DNA of 64,000 nt from the NCBI RefSeq assembly GCF_019396385.1, contig NZ_JAHKRN010000046.1:1-64000 (forward strand), written 5' to 3'. Numbering within the stretch: position 1 is the stretch's first letter; every line of letters starts with the position of its first letter. Shown here piece after piece: positions 24,701 through 33,053 of the stretch. A program made the position numbers and the translations under genes. Origin of the DNA: Nonomuraea harbinensis (GTDB lineage: Bacteria; Actinomycetota; Actinomycetes; Streptosporangiales; Streptosporangiaceae). A model generated the notes under the pieces. The model saw only the letters and a list, made by a program, of their open reading frames with translations, ran no database searches and was not told where the DNA came from.

Positions 24701-24989
24701 CGCGGAGAGCCTGTGCCGGTGCGCCGACGCGCTGGCCCGTACCGGCGATCCGGAGCGGGCGCGTACCGACTACGAGAGGGCGGCGGAGCTGTCCCGCCGC
24801 GTCGGCTCGACCGACATCCTGGCCAGGGCGCACTGCGGGCTGGGCGAGGTGGCGCTGGCGGTGGGCGACCTGGCCGCCGCCCGCACGTGGCTGGAGCGGG
24901 CCCGCGAGGAGTGCCCGGCGGGCTGGTACAGCGTGAACGACCTGAGGGAGCGGATCGCCGCCGCGCTGGCGGCGGTCAGCGGACGGTAG
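21708..24989 (+). CDS. AfsR/SARP-like BTAD and NB-ARC regulator
   Basis: A 1093-aa regulator. Residues 1-95 are an OmpR-type winged helix (MRFEILGPTEVL, VANALQSQVSRLRRALG) and about 100-250 a bacterial transcriptional activation domain. A Gly/Pro/Thr-rich low-complexity linker (about 250-425) contains a 7-residue repeat. About 430-720 is an NB-ARC ATPase with Walker A LVGAGGAGKTRLALEVAE near 447, LLILDNSEHVVEAA (Walker B), and TSREALGITGE. The C-terminal third is helical TPR-like. Such proteins switch on secondary-metabolism or stress genes in response to ATP-dependent assembly. Its likely neighbour target is the DHA2 exporter 35 bp downstream. Confidence 0.9.
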   Translation: MRFEILGPTEVLGDDGTGIPVGGPRVRALLALLALEPGRVVGADQLVDGLYGEEPPEGVANALQSQVSRLRRALGRDRVEFHPAGYRLVADPMDVDASRFEWLAAEGRRALGSGDAGRASALLREGLELWRGAPLADAPHAGASAARLSELRLTAIEDRTQADLELGRHRELAAELRRLVADHPLRERLRAQLMRALYGSGRQAEALTAYAEGRRILDDQLGIQPGPELAAAHLAVLRADPALGLATLPLPPLTPTSPQTITPRSHDTQPDTRGPQTGGDHDTADARGAQHAGSGPWETSHTDAQHDRSGGTHREHRPDTARPAADRGDDVRFTQLDGRGAERGAGGAGRGGGGAGRGGGGAGRGGGGAGRGGGGPWESVEGSDGGRVWGGPGGGAADVGGGVSRGVWSGGAGVKVGVRAQLSSFVGRGEELRQVSRELGASRLVTLVGAGGAGKTRLALEVAERADGDVCLVQLAPVTADAEVAPAVLAALGIRDRHGPELPDPVERLVTALAGRELLLILDNSEHVVEAAARLADTLLGSCPGLRVLATSREALGITGESLVPVSPLRLPPPDARDPLGYPAVRLFADRAAAVRPAFAVTPENVEQVVRICHALDGLPLAIELAAARLRTLSVAEVAARLDDRFRLLARGSRTALPRHQTLRAVVAWSWDLLDEDEQRMAGRLTVFAGGATAEAAERVCGLPEEVLFSLAEKSLVEAVDGRYRMLETIRAFCAERLAEAGEAETMREAHAAHYLDLAITADNHLRRAEQLEWLARLDAESDDLNAAVRWATESGRLETALRLLAYCACYWWMRGHRTVSTTLAAELLERVGDAAPDGLKEEYAMCVLVAAWTGVGDDWLAERLEGLRPSLPTDYMPAKLEFLTLLLAMFTGPPEGVATPSQLRALTAAVPMSPWSTALTGCGYGFMLQESGEPERAGAEFERSLAAFRAMGERWGTMLALSGLADLAAEQEDHVTTLARAKEAMEVARQLGALADVAESLCRCADALARTGDPERARTDYERAAELSRRVGSTDILARAHCGLGEVALAVGDLAAARTWLERAREECPAGWYSVNDLRERIAAALAAVSGR
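22731..22835 (+). repeat. 21-bp tandem repeat inside the BTAD regulator
   Basis: Five head-to-tail 21-bp units, three of them identical (22752-22814), with the first and last slightly diverged. Each encodes seven residues of the pattern GRGGGGA, forming a flexible linker at residues about 342-376. The unit length keeps the reading frame, so copy-number change would only vary linker length. Confidence 0.9.
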
Positions 24990-25024
24990 GCACGCGGTCA
25001 GCGCCGGGCGCGACCGTGGTCCGC

Positions 25025-26533
25025 ATGACGAAGAAATGGGCCGGACTCGCGATCTGCTGCCTGGCCACCCTCCTCCTGTCCGTGGACCTCACGGTCCTGC
25101 ACCTCGCCCTGCCACGGCTGGTCGCCGACCTCGGCGCCTCCTCCACGCAGCTGCTGTGGATCGGCGACATCTACGGGTTCGCGCTGGCGGGCCTGCTCAT
25201 CACGATGGGCAACGTGGGCGACCGGATCGGCCGCAAGCGTCTGCTGCTGATCGGCGCGGTCGCGTTCGCCGCGGCCTCCGCCGTGACCGCGTACGCGCCG
25301 AACCCCGAGCTGCTCATCGTGGCGCGGGCCCTGCTGGGCGTGGCGGGCGCGACGATCATGCCGTCCACGCTCTCGATCATCAGGAACGTGTTCACCGACC
25401 CGGCCGAGCGCACCACGGCCATCGGCGTCTGGAGCGGGATGAGCGCGGCCGGGTTCGCGCTCGGCCCGGTGATCGGCGGGCTGCTGCTGGACCACTTCTG
25501 GTGGGGTTCGGTGTTCCTGATCAACCTGCCGATCATGGCGTTGATCGTCGTCGTCGGCGTGCGGGTGCTGCCCGAGTCGCGCAACCCGGAGCCGGGGCGC
25601 CTCGACCTGATCAGCGTGGCGCTGTCGTTCGCCGGCATCGTGGCCGTCGTCTACGCGGTCAAGGAAGCGGCCGACAAGGGCCTGGCGCACGTGGACGTGC
25701 AGGTCACCGGGGTGCTCGGGGTGGCCGGGCTGCTGGTGTTCGTCTGGCGGCAGACGAAGCTGGCCGAGCCGCTGATCGACGTGCGGCTGTTCAGGCGGCG
25801 CGCGTTCTCCGCGTCGATCGGCACCAACCTGCTGGCGATCTTCACGATGATGGCCATGTCGCTGTTCTTCGCCTGGTACTTCCAGCTCGTGCTGGGCTGG
25901 TCGCCGCTGCAGGCGGGGCTCGCGGGCCTGCCCGGCGGGCTGAGCGGCGCGATCGGCGGCGTGGTGGCCGCCCCGCTGGTGAACCGCATCGGCAGGAACG
26001 GGGTGGTGGCGCTCGGCCTGCTGTTGAACGCGGTGGCGTTCTTCTACTACTCCACGATCGGCCTGGAGGTCAGCTACCCGGTCATGGCGTGCGCCATGGT
26101 GGTGGGCGGCATGGGCATCGGGCTGGCGTTCACGGTCAACAACGACAACGTGCTGGCCACCGCGCCGAGGGAGCGGGCGGGCGCCGCGGCGGCGGTCTCG
26201 GAGACCTCGTTCGAGCTGGGCGGCGCGCTCGGCATCGCGATCCTGGGCACGGTGCTCAACAGCACCTATGCCGGCCGCCTGGAGGTGCCCGCCGGCGTAC
26301 CGGGCGAGGCTGCGCGCGAGTCGATCGCCGGGGCGCTGGCCACGGCCGAGTCGCTGCCCGCCGCGCAGGCGGGTCAGCTCGTGCTGGCGGCGCGGGAGGC
26401 GTTCGTGCAGGCGGTGAACGTCACCGCGCTCGCCACGTCGGCGATGCTGGTCGTCGTGGCGGCGCTCGCGCTGGTGGGGCTCCGCGGCGTGCCCAAGGTC
26501 ATCCCGGAGGAGGATCTCGTACGCGCGCACTGA
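25025..26533 (+). CDS. MFS drug exporter, DHA2 (14-helix) family
   Basis: A 502-aa transporter with 14 predicted helices. Motif A-like GNVGDRIGRKRLLLIG near residue 67, motif B ARALLGVAGATIMPSTLSIIR near 100 and motif C WSGMSAAGFALGPVIGGLLLDHFWW near 140 identify the EmrB/QacA (DHA2) group of proton-coupled antiporters. LysR-type or TetR regulation is not evident. The gene follows the BTAD regulator by 35 bp and may be cotranscribed with it. ATG 25025 gives the standard short N-terminus, and upstream in-frame starts would add over 100 non-homologous residues. The drug or metabolite exported is unknown. Confidence 0.9.
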   Translation: MTKKWAGLAICCLATLLLSVDLTVLHLALPRLVADLGASSTQLLWIGDIYGFALAGLLITMGNVGDRIGRKRLLLIGAVAFAAASAVTAYAPNPELLIVARALLGVAGATIMPSTLSIIRNVFTDPAERTTAIGVWSGMSAAGFALGPVIGGLLLDHFWWGSVFLINLPIMALIVVVGVRVLPESRNPEPGRLDLISVALSFAGIVAVVYAVKEAADKGLAHVDVQVTGVLGVAGLLVFVWRQTKLAEPLIDVRLFRRRAFSASIGTNLLAIFTMMAMSLFFAWYFQLVLGWSPLQAGLAGLPGGLSGAIGGVVAAPLVNRIGRNGVVALGLLLNAVAFFYYSTIGLEVSYPVMACAMVVGGMGIGLAFTVNNDNVLATAPRERAGAAAAVSETSFELGGALGIAILGTVLNSTYAGRLEVPAGVPGEAARESIAGALATAESLPAAQAGQLVLAAREAFVQAVNVTALATSAMLVVVAALALVGLRGVPKVIPEEDLVRAH

Positions 26534-26550
26534 GCCCCCGGACGCCGGGC
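26530..26550. terminator. Weak bidirectional terminator hairpin
   Basis: GAGCCC...GGGCTC with an inner CCGG/CCGG pairing and a bulge lies between the convergent DHA2 exporter and hydrolase genes. Stability is moderate. Confidence 0.4.
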
Positions 26551-26554
26551 TCGA

Positions 26555-27427
26555 CTACAGATGCGCGTGCAGGAACTCCGCCGTCGCCTCGACGGCCTGC
26601 GTCACGTACGGCTCGCGGTCGTACAGGTCGATGTGCTCCCTGGCGTCCAGCCAGACCAGCTTCTTCGGCTCGTCCAGCCGCTTGAACGCCTCCTCGGCGC
26701 CCTCGGGCGAGCAGAACCGGTCGGCCACGCCGTGCACGATGAGCGCCGGTTTGGGCGACAGGAAGTCGGCGCCCATCATGTTGTCCATCGTGATCAGTTC
26801 GCGCACGCTCGCGCTGGTCACCCGGTTGGCCCAGTGGGCGGAGGCCGAGCGGGCGGTGCCGTAGTAGGCGTACGGCTCCGCGCCGGGCATGGCGGCCTCC
26901 CCCTCCTCGGCCACCGCCGGGATGTACGCCACCGGCCCGCCCTGGTCCTGCCGCTCCAGCACGGCGGTGAAGGAGGCCAGGGCCGCCTGGTAGTCCATGC
27001 CCGCGCGCATCGTGTACGGGTTGTTGTACGCGCCCGCGATCCCGGCGAACGCCTTCACCCGGGGGTCGAACGCGGCGAACTTGAGCGCGTAGCCGCCGCC
27101 CAGGCAGATGCCGACGGCGCCGATCCGCTCCCCGTCGGCCTCCGGCCGCGAGCGCAGGAACGACACCGCCGCGCGCAGGTCGTGCAGCTTGCCCTGCGGG
27201 TCCTCGTGGCAGCGCGGCTCGCCGCCCGACTCGCCCCAGTTGCGGTGGTCGAAGGCCAGGGTGACGAACCCTCGGGCGGCCAGCCGCTCCGCGTACAGCC
27301 CGGTCACCTGGTCGCGCACGCCGGTGAACGGGCCGGTCAGGACCAGGGCCGGACACGGCTCCGTACTGTCGGGCACCCGCAGCTCTCCCACCAGCGGCAC
27401 GCCGTCGGCGGCGAATTCGATTCTCAT
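26555..27427 (-). CDS. Alpha/beta hydrolase, dienelactone-hydrolase-like
   Basis: A 290-aa alpha/beta hydrolase. The nucleophile elbow is GICLGGGYALK near residue 107, with Cys in place of Ser as in dienelactone hydrolases. LVLTGPFTGVRDQ supplies the oxyanion region. The acid is Asp in GVADRFCSPEG near 232 and the base is His in DAREHIDLYD near 262. The FDHRNWGESGG loop resembles the YcjY/XynC-like esterase subgroup. It probably hydrolyses a small ester or lactone. It is the last gene of the leftward group, separated from the FAD oxidase by a strong terminator, so it likely has its own promoter. Confidence 0.82.
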   Translation of the reverse strand: MRIEFAADGVPLVGELRVPDSTEPCPALVLTGPFTGVRDQVTGLYAERLAARGFVTLAFDHRNWGESGGEPRCHEDPQGKLHDLRAAVSFLRSRPEADGERIGAVGICLGGGYALKFAAFDPRVKAFAGIAGAYNNPYTMRAGMDYQAALASFTAVLERQDQGGPVAYIPAVAEEGEAAMPGAEPYAYYGTARSASAHWANRVTSASVRELITMDNMMGADFLSPKPALIVHGVADRFCSPEGAEEAFKRLDEPKKLVWLDAREHIDLYDREPYVTQAVEATAEFLHAHL

Positions 27428-27446
27428 CTCTCCAGTGTGGCGGGAA

Positions 27447-27475
27447 GGGCCCGCGGCCGGGCCGGCCGCGGGCCC
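27447..27475 (-). terminator. Terminator after FAD oxidoreductase gene
   Basis: Perfect 12-bp arms (27447-27458 / 27464-27475) with a 5-nt loop, six bases past the stop codon at 27482. Confidence 0.8.
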
Positions 27476-27481
27476 GTGCCG

Positions 27482-28876
27482 CTAGGAGTCGAAGCCCAGC
27501 CCCATCCGGTCCAGCGTGCGCAGCCACAGGTTGCGCTTGCCCTGGTGCTCGTCGGCCTTGGCGATCGACCAGCGGGTGAACTGGATGACGCCCGAGCGGA
27601 CCGGCTCGGGCGGGAACGGCATCGGCTTCTCCCGTACCATGCGCAGCTCGGTGCGCTCGGTGCGCTGCCCCGACAGCAGGTCCAGCATGACGTTCGCGCC
27701 GAACCGGGTGGCGCCGACGCCCATGCCGGTGTAGCCGACCGCGTAGGCCAGGCGCCCGCCGTGCGCCTGCCCGTAGAACGCGCTGAACCTGCTGCAGGTG
27801 TCGATCACGCCGCCCCACCGGTGGGTGAAGCGCACGTCGGACAGCTGCGGGAAGGTGTCGTAGAAGTGGCCTGCCAGCTTGACGAAGGTCTCGTCGCGCT
27901 GCTCGTACTCCGGCTTGACCAGGCCGCCGTTGTAGTAGACGGCGTCGTAGCCGCCCCACAGGATGCGGTTGTCGTCGGTGAGCCGGTAGTAGTGGAACTG
28001 GTTGGCGCCGTCGCCCACGCCCTGCCGGTTGCGCCACCCGATCTCGCCGAGCTGGGCGTCGCTGAGCGGCTCGGTCATCAGCGCGTAGTCGTACACCGGC
28101 ACCACGAAGTGCTTGAGCCGGCGCAGCAGCGGCGAGAACACCCCGGTGCCGAGCGCGACCCTGCCGGCGGTGACCGAGCCGTGCGGGGTGCGCAGGGTGA
28201 TCGAGGCGCCGTCGTCGTCCAGTGAGCGCACCGGGCTGCGTTCGTGCACCCGCACCCCGAGCCGCACGCACGCCTCGCGCAGCCCCCACGCCAGCCGGGC
28301 GGGGTCGAGCATGGCGCAGCCGCTGCGGTCCCAGAGCCCGCCCAGGTAGGTGGGCGAGTCGATCTCGGCGCGGATCTGCTCCCGGTCCAGCGGCACGTAG
28401 TCCAGCCGGAGCTCCTCGATCAGGTCGAGGTGCTCGTACAGGGCGTCGAGCTGCCACTGCTCGGTGGCGACGTTCAGCTCGCCGGTGCGCTCGAAGGAGC
28501 AGTCGATGTCGTGGCGCCGCAGCGTCGCCTCGATCTCGTCGAGGTTCTCCACGCCCATGCGTTCCAGCCGCTCGATCTCGTCCGGCCAGCGCTCCAGCCC
28601 GTTGGGCAGTCCGTGCGTGAGGGTCGCCAGGCAGAACCCGCCGTTGCGGCCGGAGGCCGCCCAGCCGATCCTGCGCCCCTCCAGCAGCACCACGTCCAGC
28701 GAGGGGTCGCGTTCCTTGGCCATCAGGGCCGTCCACAGGCCCGAGAAACCGCCGCCGACGACGACCAGGCCGGCGGTGGTGTGTCCGGAGAGCCGCGGTC
28801 GCGGCTCGGGTCTGGCCGGGCTGTCCAGCCAGTACGGCTTGCGCTCCGCGTCAGCCAGCGCCTTCAGCGGATCCAC
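27482..28876 (-). CDS. FAD-dependent amine oxidase, PuuB/DAO-like
   Basis: A 464-aa flavoprotein of the DAO family. The dinucleotide fold is at AGLVVVGGGFSGLWTALMAKE near residue 35 and the flavin-contacting ASGRNGGFCLA near 73. HRWGGVIDTCSRFSAFYG and GYTGMGVGATRFGANVMLDLL near the C-terminus match the FAD-binding end. The overall pattern is that of gamma-glutamylputrescine oxidase (PuuB), which makes an aldehyde, ammonia and H2O2 from an amine. The neighbouring polyamine-type transporter and aldehyde dehydrogenase agree with an amine substrate. GTG 28876 is chosen for the GGGAAG eight bases upstream, and GTG 28885 is an alternative. A terminator upstream suggests a separate promoter. Confidence 0.82.
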   Translation of the reverse strand: MDPLKALADAERKPYWLDSPARPEPRPRLSGHTTAGLVVVGGGFSGLWTALMAKERDPSLDVVLLEGRRIGWAASGRNGGFCLATLTHGLPNGLERWPDEIERLERMGVENLDEIEATLRRHDIDCSFERTGELNVATEQWQLDALYEHLDLIEELRLDYVPLDREQIRAEIDSPTYLGGLWDRSGCAMLDPARLAWGLREACVRLGVRVHERSPVRSLDDDGASITLRTPHGSVTAGRVALGTGVFSPLLRRLKHFVVPVYDYALMTEPLSDAQLGEIGWRNRQGVGDGANQFHYYRLTDDNRILWGGYDAVYYNGGLVKPEYEQRDETFVKLAGHFYDTFPQLSDVRFTHRWGGVIDTCSRFSAFYGQAHGGRLAYAVGYTGMGVGATRFGANVMLDLLSGQRTERTELRMVREKPMPFPPEPVRSGVIQFTRWSIAKADEHQGKRNLWLRTLDRMGLGFDS

Positions 28877-29001
28877 AAATCCCACTTCCCTACGGTGTAT
28901 GTCAAAAGTCGAAAATTGCGGGACCAAAACGGTGATCACGCGCGGGTTCCCCCCGCCGGAATCCGATCTCGCCTCCCTGTTCTTTGCCGGCAGCGTCGAA
29001 A

Positions 29002-29024
29002 CCCCCCGCGCGGTCCGCGGGGGG
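29002..29024 (-). terminator. Terminator of the polyamine transporter operon
   Basis: Perfect 9-bp arms CCCCCCGCG / CGCGGGGGG with a 5-nt loop, followed on the reverse strand by GGTTTCG. It lies ten bases beyond the last permease gene. Confidence 0.8.
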
Positions 29025-29034
29025 CTGAGGTCTT

Positions 29035-29826
29035 TCAGGTACGGCGCCGGGCCGCGACCGCGTTGACGATCGCGATCAGTACGCCCACGCCGAAGATCAG
29101 CGTACCCATGACGTTCACCTGCGGCGGGATGCCCGTCTTCACCGAGGCGATGATCCACAGCGGGAAGGTGAGCTCGGAGCCGTTGACGAAGCTCGTCACC
29201 ACATAGTCGTCGATGGACAGCGCGAAGGCCAGCATCGCCCCGGCCAGCACGCCGGGCATGATGGACGGCAGCGTGACCTGCCGGAACGTGGCCCACGGCC
29301 CCGCCCCGAGGTCCTTGGCCGCCTCTTCGAGCGACGGGTCGAGGCTCACCACCCGGGCCCGCACGGTCACGGTCACGAACGCCAGCGAGAACAGCACGTG
29401 CGCGATGGTGATCGTGATCTGGTTCCTCGGCACGTTCGCCGAGACGAACAGCGACAGCAGCGAGGCGCCCATGACCAGCTCGGGCGTGGAGATCGCGGCG
29501 AAGACCAGGAAGTTCGTCGTGCCCTGGCCGCGGAACCGGTGGCGGCCCAGGGCCAGCCCGAGCATGGTGCCGATGACCACGGTGACGATCGTGCTGGCCA
29601 CCGCGATGAGCAGCGAGTTGACCAGCGCGTCGCTCAGGTCGGGGATCGCGAAGAGCTCCCCGTACCACTTGAGCGTGAAGCCCTGCCAGGTCGCGTTCGA
29701 CTTGCTCTGCTTGTCGTTGAAGCCGAACGCGATCATGACGGCGATCGGCGCGACCAGCCACAGGATGATCAGCCAGGTGTAGGCGTGCAGCAGCCGGTCG
29801 CCGAATCTCCCGCGGACCCCCCTCAT
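29035..29826 (-). CDS. potC: Polyamine-type ABC permease (PotC-like)
   Basis: A 263-aa inner-membrane permease with six helices. The EAA loop is visible as SLEEAAKDLGAGPWATFRQVTLPSIMPGV near residue 165. PotC-like landmarks include WQGFTLKWYGELF after the first helix and the DDYVVTSFVNG segment near 207. It pairs with PotB in one transporter with PotA and PotD. ATG 29826 overlaps the PotB stop as ATGA. It is the last gene before a strong terminator. Confidence 0.9.
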   Translation of the reverse strand: MRGVRGRFGDRLLHAYTWLIILWLVAPIAVMIAFGFNDKQSKSNATWQGFTLKWYGELFAIPDLSDALVNSLLIAVASTIVTVVIGTMLGLALGRHRFRGQGTTNFLVFAAISTPELVMGASLLSLFVSANVPRNQITITIAHVLFSLAFVTVTVRARVVSLDPSLEEAAKDLGAGPWATFRQVTLPSIMPGVLAGAMLAFALSIDDYVVTSFVNGSELTFPLWIIASVKTGIPPQVNVMGTLIFGVGVLIAIVNAVAARRRT

Positions 29827-30674
29827 CGGGCCGCCGCCTCTAGGACGTTCTCGGTGCCGAGCACCCTGGCGTACACGAAGATGCCCACGAGCAGCACCGC
29901 CATCAGCGTGAACGACAGCGCCGAGGCCGTCGGGTAGTCGTTGTTGACCAGATACTCGGTCTGGATGATGTTGCCGATCATGGTGTTGCCCGTGCCGCCG
30001 AGCACCTGGGCGTTGACCGGGTCGGCCGTGGCCGGCACGAACGTCATCAGCACCCCGGCGAACACGCCCGGCAGCGACAGCGGCAGCACCACCTTGCGGA
30101 AGGCGGTGCCGCGCGTCGCGTACAGGTCCTGCGCGGCCTCCACCAGGCGCGGGTCCACCCGCTCCAGCGACACGTAGATCGGCAGGATCATGAACGGCAG
30201 CCAGTTGTACGTCAGGCCCGCGATCACCGCGAACGAGGTGGCCAGCACGTGGAAGTCGGCGGACAGCACCCCCCAGCTCTTCAGCGTGCCGAGCACGATG
30301 CCGTCGTCGGCCAGCAGGAAGCCCCACGAGATCGTCCGCAGCACGAACGACACGAAGAACGGCAGCAGCAGCAGGAACAGGTAGACCGACTTGCGGCTGC
30401 CGCCCTTGAAGGCGATCCAGTAGGCGACCGGATAGCCGATCACCAGCATGGCCGCCGTCGCCGTCGCGCCGTAGCCCAGCGAGCGGACCAGCTGGGTGCT
30501 GTAGGTGCCGAGGGCGTCGCCGTAGTTGCCGAAGCTGAACGTCATGACGAAGCCGTCGATCACGTTCCCGGTCTGCAGCGACACCGACGCCATCGCCGCC
30601 AGCGGCACCACCAGGAAGATCGCCAGCCACATCCAGCTCGGCAGCGCGAGCAGGTAGGGGGTGAGACGCCTCAT
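29823..30674 (-). CDS. potB: Polyamine-type ABC permease (PotB-like)
   Basis: A 283-aa permease with six predicted helices (PYLLALPSWMWLAIFLVVPL first). The EAA motif VEAAQDLYATRGTAFRKVVLPLSLPGV near residue 185 contacts the ATPase. FVLRTISWGFLL is typical of PotB/PotH. It begins three bases after the binding-protein stop and overlaps PotC, so it is part of one operon reading from the aldehyde dehydrogenase. Confidence 0.9.
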   Translation of the reverse strand: MRRLTPYLLALPSWMWLAIFLVVPLAAMASVSLQTGNVIDGFVMTFSFGNYGDALGTYSTQLVRSLGYGATATAAMLVIGYPVAYWIAFKGGSRKSVYLFLLLLPFFVSFVLRTISWGFLLADDGIVLGTLKSWGVLSADFHVLATSFAVIAGLTYNWLPFMILPIYVSLERVDPRLVEAAQDLYATRGTAFRKVVLPLSLPGVFAGVLMTFVPATADPVNAQVLGGTGNTMIGNIIQTEYLVNNDYPTASALSFTLMAVLLVGIFVYARVLGTENVLEAAAR

Positions 30675-30677
30675 GGC

Positions 30678-31907
30678 CTACGCCTGGGTGACGGACTGGA
30701 AGATCGGGTTGAACACCTGCTCCTGGGCCGTGGTGAGCGGCGTGTAGCTGTGGAGCTTGGCGTAGTCGGCCTCGGTCGGGAACATCAGCGGGCTCTCGGC
30801 CATGTCGAGCAGGGCCTTCTTGTCGTCGCCCGACGCGCTCGCGGCCTTCTCGCGCAGCAGCTCCTGGACGGCCGGCACCGGGGTGACGAACTGGATGAAC
30901 TCGTCCAGCTCGGCGGCGATCTCCGGCTTGTAGAGGAAGTCCATCAGCATCATGGCGTCGACCGGGTTGGCCGCGCCCTTCGGGATGAGCATGTTGTCGG
31001 TCCAGATCGTGCCGCCCTCTTCGGGGATCAAGAACTTGACCGGCTCGCCCGCGAGCTGCCGCTGGAAGACGTCGCCGGACCAGGCCATCGACACCCAGAT
31101 GTCACCGCGCGACAGGGCGTCGATGTAGTCCTGGTTGTAGTACTTGCGCACGATCCCGGCGTCACGCTGCGCCTGGAGCTTCTCCCCGGCCTTCTTCCAG
31201 TCGTCCTCGGTCGACTTCTCCGGGTCGACGCCGAGGGCGATCATGCCGAAGTTGGCGATCTCCTGGGCGTCGGCCATCATGCCGACCCGGCCCTCGTACT
31301 TGGCGTCGAACATCGCCTGGATGCTCGTGATGTCGTCCTTGACGTACTTGGTGTTGTACGCGATCCCGGTGAACCCGGAGGCGAACGGCATCGTGTACTT
31401 GTTGCCCGGGTCGTAGGCGCGGTTCTTGTACGCCTCGGCGGCGTTGGCCTGGAAGTTCGTCATCTTCGACTGGTCCAGCGTGACCGCGTAGCCCAGCTCG
31501 AACATGTGCTGGAGCTGGATGCCGTTGGTCATGACGACGATGTCGTAGCCGAGCGGCTGACCGGCGCGGAGCACGGGGTCGGCCTTGCCGAAGAACTCCG
31601 TGTTCTCGTTGATGACCTCCTTGTACTCGTAGGAGATCCCGGTTTCCTGCTGGAACTTCTTCAGCGGGCCGTGGTCCTCGGGCATGTACTCGGGCCAGTT
31701 GGCGAAGACGACCTTGCCGTTCTTCTTCTGGCCCGCCCAGTAGTCGGCGACGGCGTCGGCCTTCGGCGGAGCGGCCTTCTGCCCCTGGACGCCACAGGCG
31801 GCCAGGGCCAGCCCGGCGGCGGACAGGCCGGCCAGCCGGAAGACGTCACGGCGGGTGCGGGGCTGGGTCATGCCCCGGTACAGGGCGGGGGAATGCAGGC
31901 GGTTCAT
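30678..31907 (-). CDS. potD: Polyamine/amine ABC substrate-binding lipoprotein (PotD-like)
   Basis: A 409-aa extracellular binding protein. The N-terminus carries a twin-arginine type sequence RTRRDVFRLAGLSAAG followed by the lipobox LAAC, so it is probably exported folded by Tat and lipidated. The mature part shows PotD features: VVFANWPEYMPED, GYDIVVMTNGIQLQHM, WSGDVFQRQL and ANPVDAMMLMDFLYKPEIAAE. The family binds putrescine, spermidine or related amines. ATG 31907 is the nearest start after PotA but lacks a good ribosome site. ATG 31871 (MTQPRTRRD) is a credible alternative. Confidence 0.88.
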   Translation of the reverse strand: MNRLHSPALYRGMTQPRTRRDVFRLAGLSAAGLALAACGVQGQKAAPPKADAVADYWAGQKKNGKVVFANWPEYMPEDHGPLKKFQQETGISYEYKEVINENTEFFGKADPVLRAGQPLGYDIVVMTNGIQLQHMFELGYAVTLDQSKMTNFQANAAEAYKNRAYDPGNKYTMPFASGFTGIAYNTKYVKDDITSIQAMFDAKYEGRVGMMADAQEIANFGMIALGVDPEKSTEDDWKKAGEKLQAQRDAGIVRKYYNQDYIDALSRGDIWVSMAWSGDVFQRQLAGEPVKFLIPEEGGTIWTDNMLIPKGAANPVDAMMLMDFLYKPEIAAELDEFIQFVTPVPAVQELLREKAASASGDDKKALLDMAESPLMFPTEADYAKLHSYTPLTTAQEQVFNPIFQSVTQA

Positions 31908-31916
31908 GACGTGCTA

Positions 31917-33008
31917 TCAACTTCCCATCACATATGAGTGCTGCGCCTGCCACGACAGCCAGACGGAGTCGCCCCGCTCCGCCGTGACCGTCGCGTCGTG
32001 CGCGTTCTGCTCGAACACCGTGATCTCGTCCCCGTCGGCGAGCCGCACGGCGTAGCTGTTGTAGGTCCCGAGGTAGACGACCTCGGAGACGGTTCCGGGC
32101 AGGGCGCTCACGTCACCCGAGGGCTCCTGCTTGGCGAGGGTGATCTTCTCGGGCCGTACGGTCACCGACACCTCGCCCTCCTTGCCGGGCACCAGCACCC
32201 GGCCCTCGCCGACCTTCAGCACGCCGCCGGTGGCGGTGCCCGTCAGCAGGTTGGAGGTGCCGATGAAGCCGGCCACGAAGGTGGTCGCCGGCCGCTCGTA
32301 GATCTCGCGCGGCCCGGCGAGCTGCTCGATGAGCCCGTCCTTCATGACGGCGATCCTGTCGCTCATGGTCAGCGCCTCGTTCTGGTCGTGCGTCACGTAC
32401 ACGAACGTGATGCCGACCTCGCGCTGGATGCGCTTGAGCTCCAGCTGCATGGCCTGCCTGAGCTTGAGGTCGAGCGCGCCGAGCGGCTCGTCGAGCAGGA
32501 GCGCGCGCGGCCGGTTGACCAGCGCGCGGGCCAGCGCGACGCGCTGCTGCTGGCCGCCGGACATCTCGCGCGGGCGGCGCTTCTCGCGGCCGGTCAGGTC
32601 GACGATCTCCAGCATCTCGCCGACCCGCCGCTTGATCTCCTCGCGCGACGTCTTCTTCTGCTTCAGCCCGAAGGCCACGTTGTCCCACACGCTCATGTGC
32701 GGGAACAGGGCGTAGGACTGGAAGACCATGTTCACGTCGCGCTTGTTCGGCGGGACGTCGGTGACGTCCCGGCCGTGCAGCCGGATCACGCCCTTCGACG
32801 GCTCCTCGAACCCGGCGATCATGCGCATGGTGGTGGTCTTGCCGCAACCGGACGGGCCGAGGAGGGAGAAGAACTCCCCCTCGGCGATGTCCAGCGTCAC
32901 GCCTTTGACCGCCTGGACGACCTCGCCATGCGAGACGTACTCCTTGAGGACGTCCTCCAGCTCGATCGCACGGTCAGTTGGAGTGTCGATCGGACTCTGA
33001 TCGGCCAT
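31917..33008 (-). CDS. potA: Polyamine-type ABC transporter ATPase (PotA-like)
   Basis: A 363-aa ATPase. Walker A GPSGCGKTTTMRMIAG is near residue 52, the signature MSGGQQQRVALARALV near 150 and Walker B ALLLDEPLGALD near 172. The H-loop is VYVTHDQNEA. A C-terminal TOBE domain (about 265-363) contains VTVRPEKITL. It energises the PotBC permeases. It is 45 bp after the aldehyde dehydrogenase and 9 bp before the binding protein. Confidence 0.93.
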   Translation of the reverse strand: MADQSPIDTPTDRAIELEDVLKEYVSHGEVVQAVKGVTLDIAEGEFFSLLGPSGCGKTTTMRMIAGFEEPSKGVIRLHGRDVTDVPPNKRDVNMVFQSYALFPHMSVWDNVAFGLKQKKTSREEIKRRVGEMLEIVDLTGREKRRPREMSGGQQQRVALARALVNRPRALLLDEPLGALDLKLRQAMQLELKRIQREVGITFVYVTHDQNEALTMSDRIAVMKDGLIEQLAGPREIYERPATTFVAGFIGTSNLLTGTATGGVLKVGEGRVLVPGKEGEVSVTVRPEKITLAKQEPSGDVSALPGTVSEVVYLGTYNSYAVRLADGDEITVFEQNAHDATVTAERGDSVWLSWQAQHSYVMGS

Positions 33009-33053
33009 GTCGGGGGGATTCCCTTTGTGCGTGCTTTATCGTGATTTTTTGGG

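Noticed and set aside
29035..30630. A long frame joining both polyamine permeases
   Set aside because: The upstream half is an out-of-frame reading of PotB. The genes are separate and overlap as ATGA.
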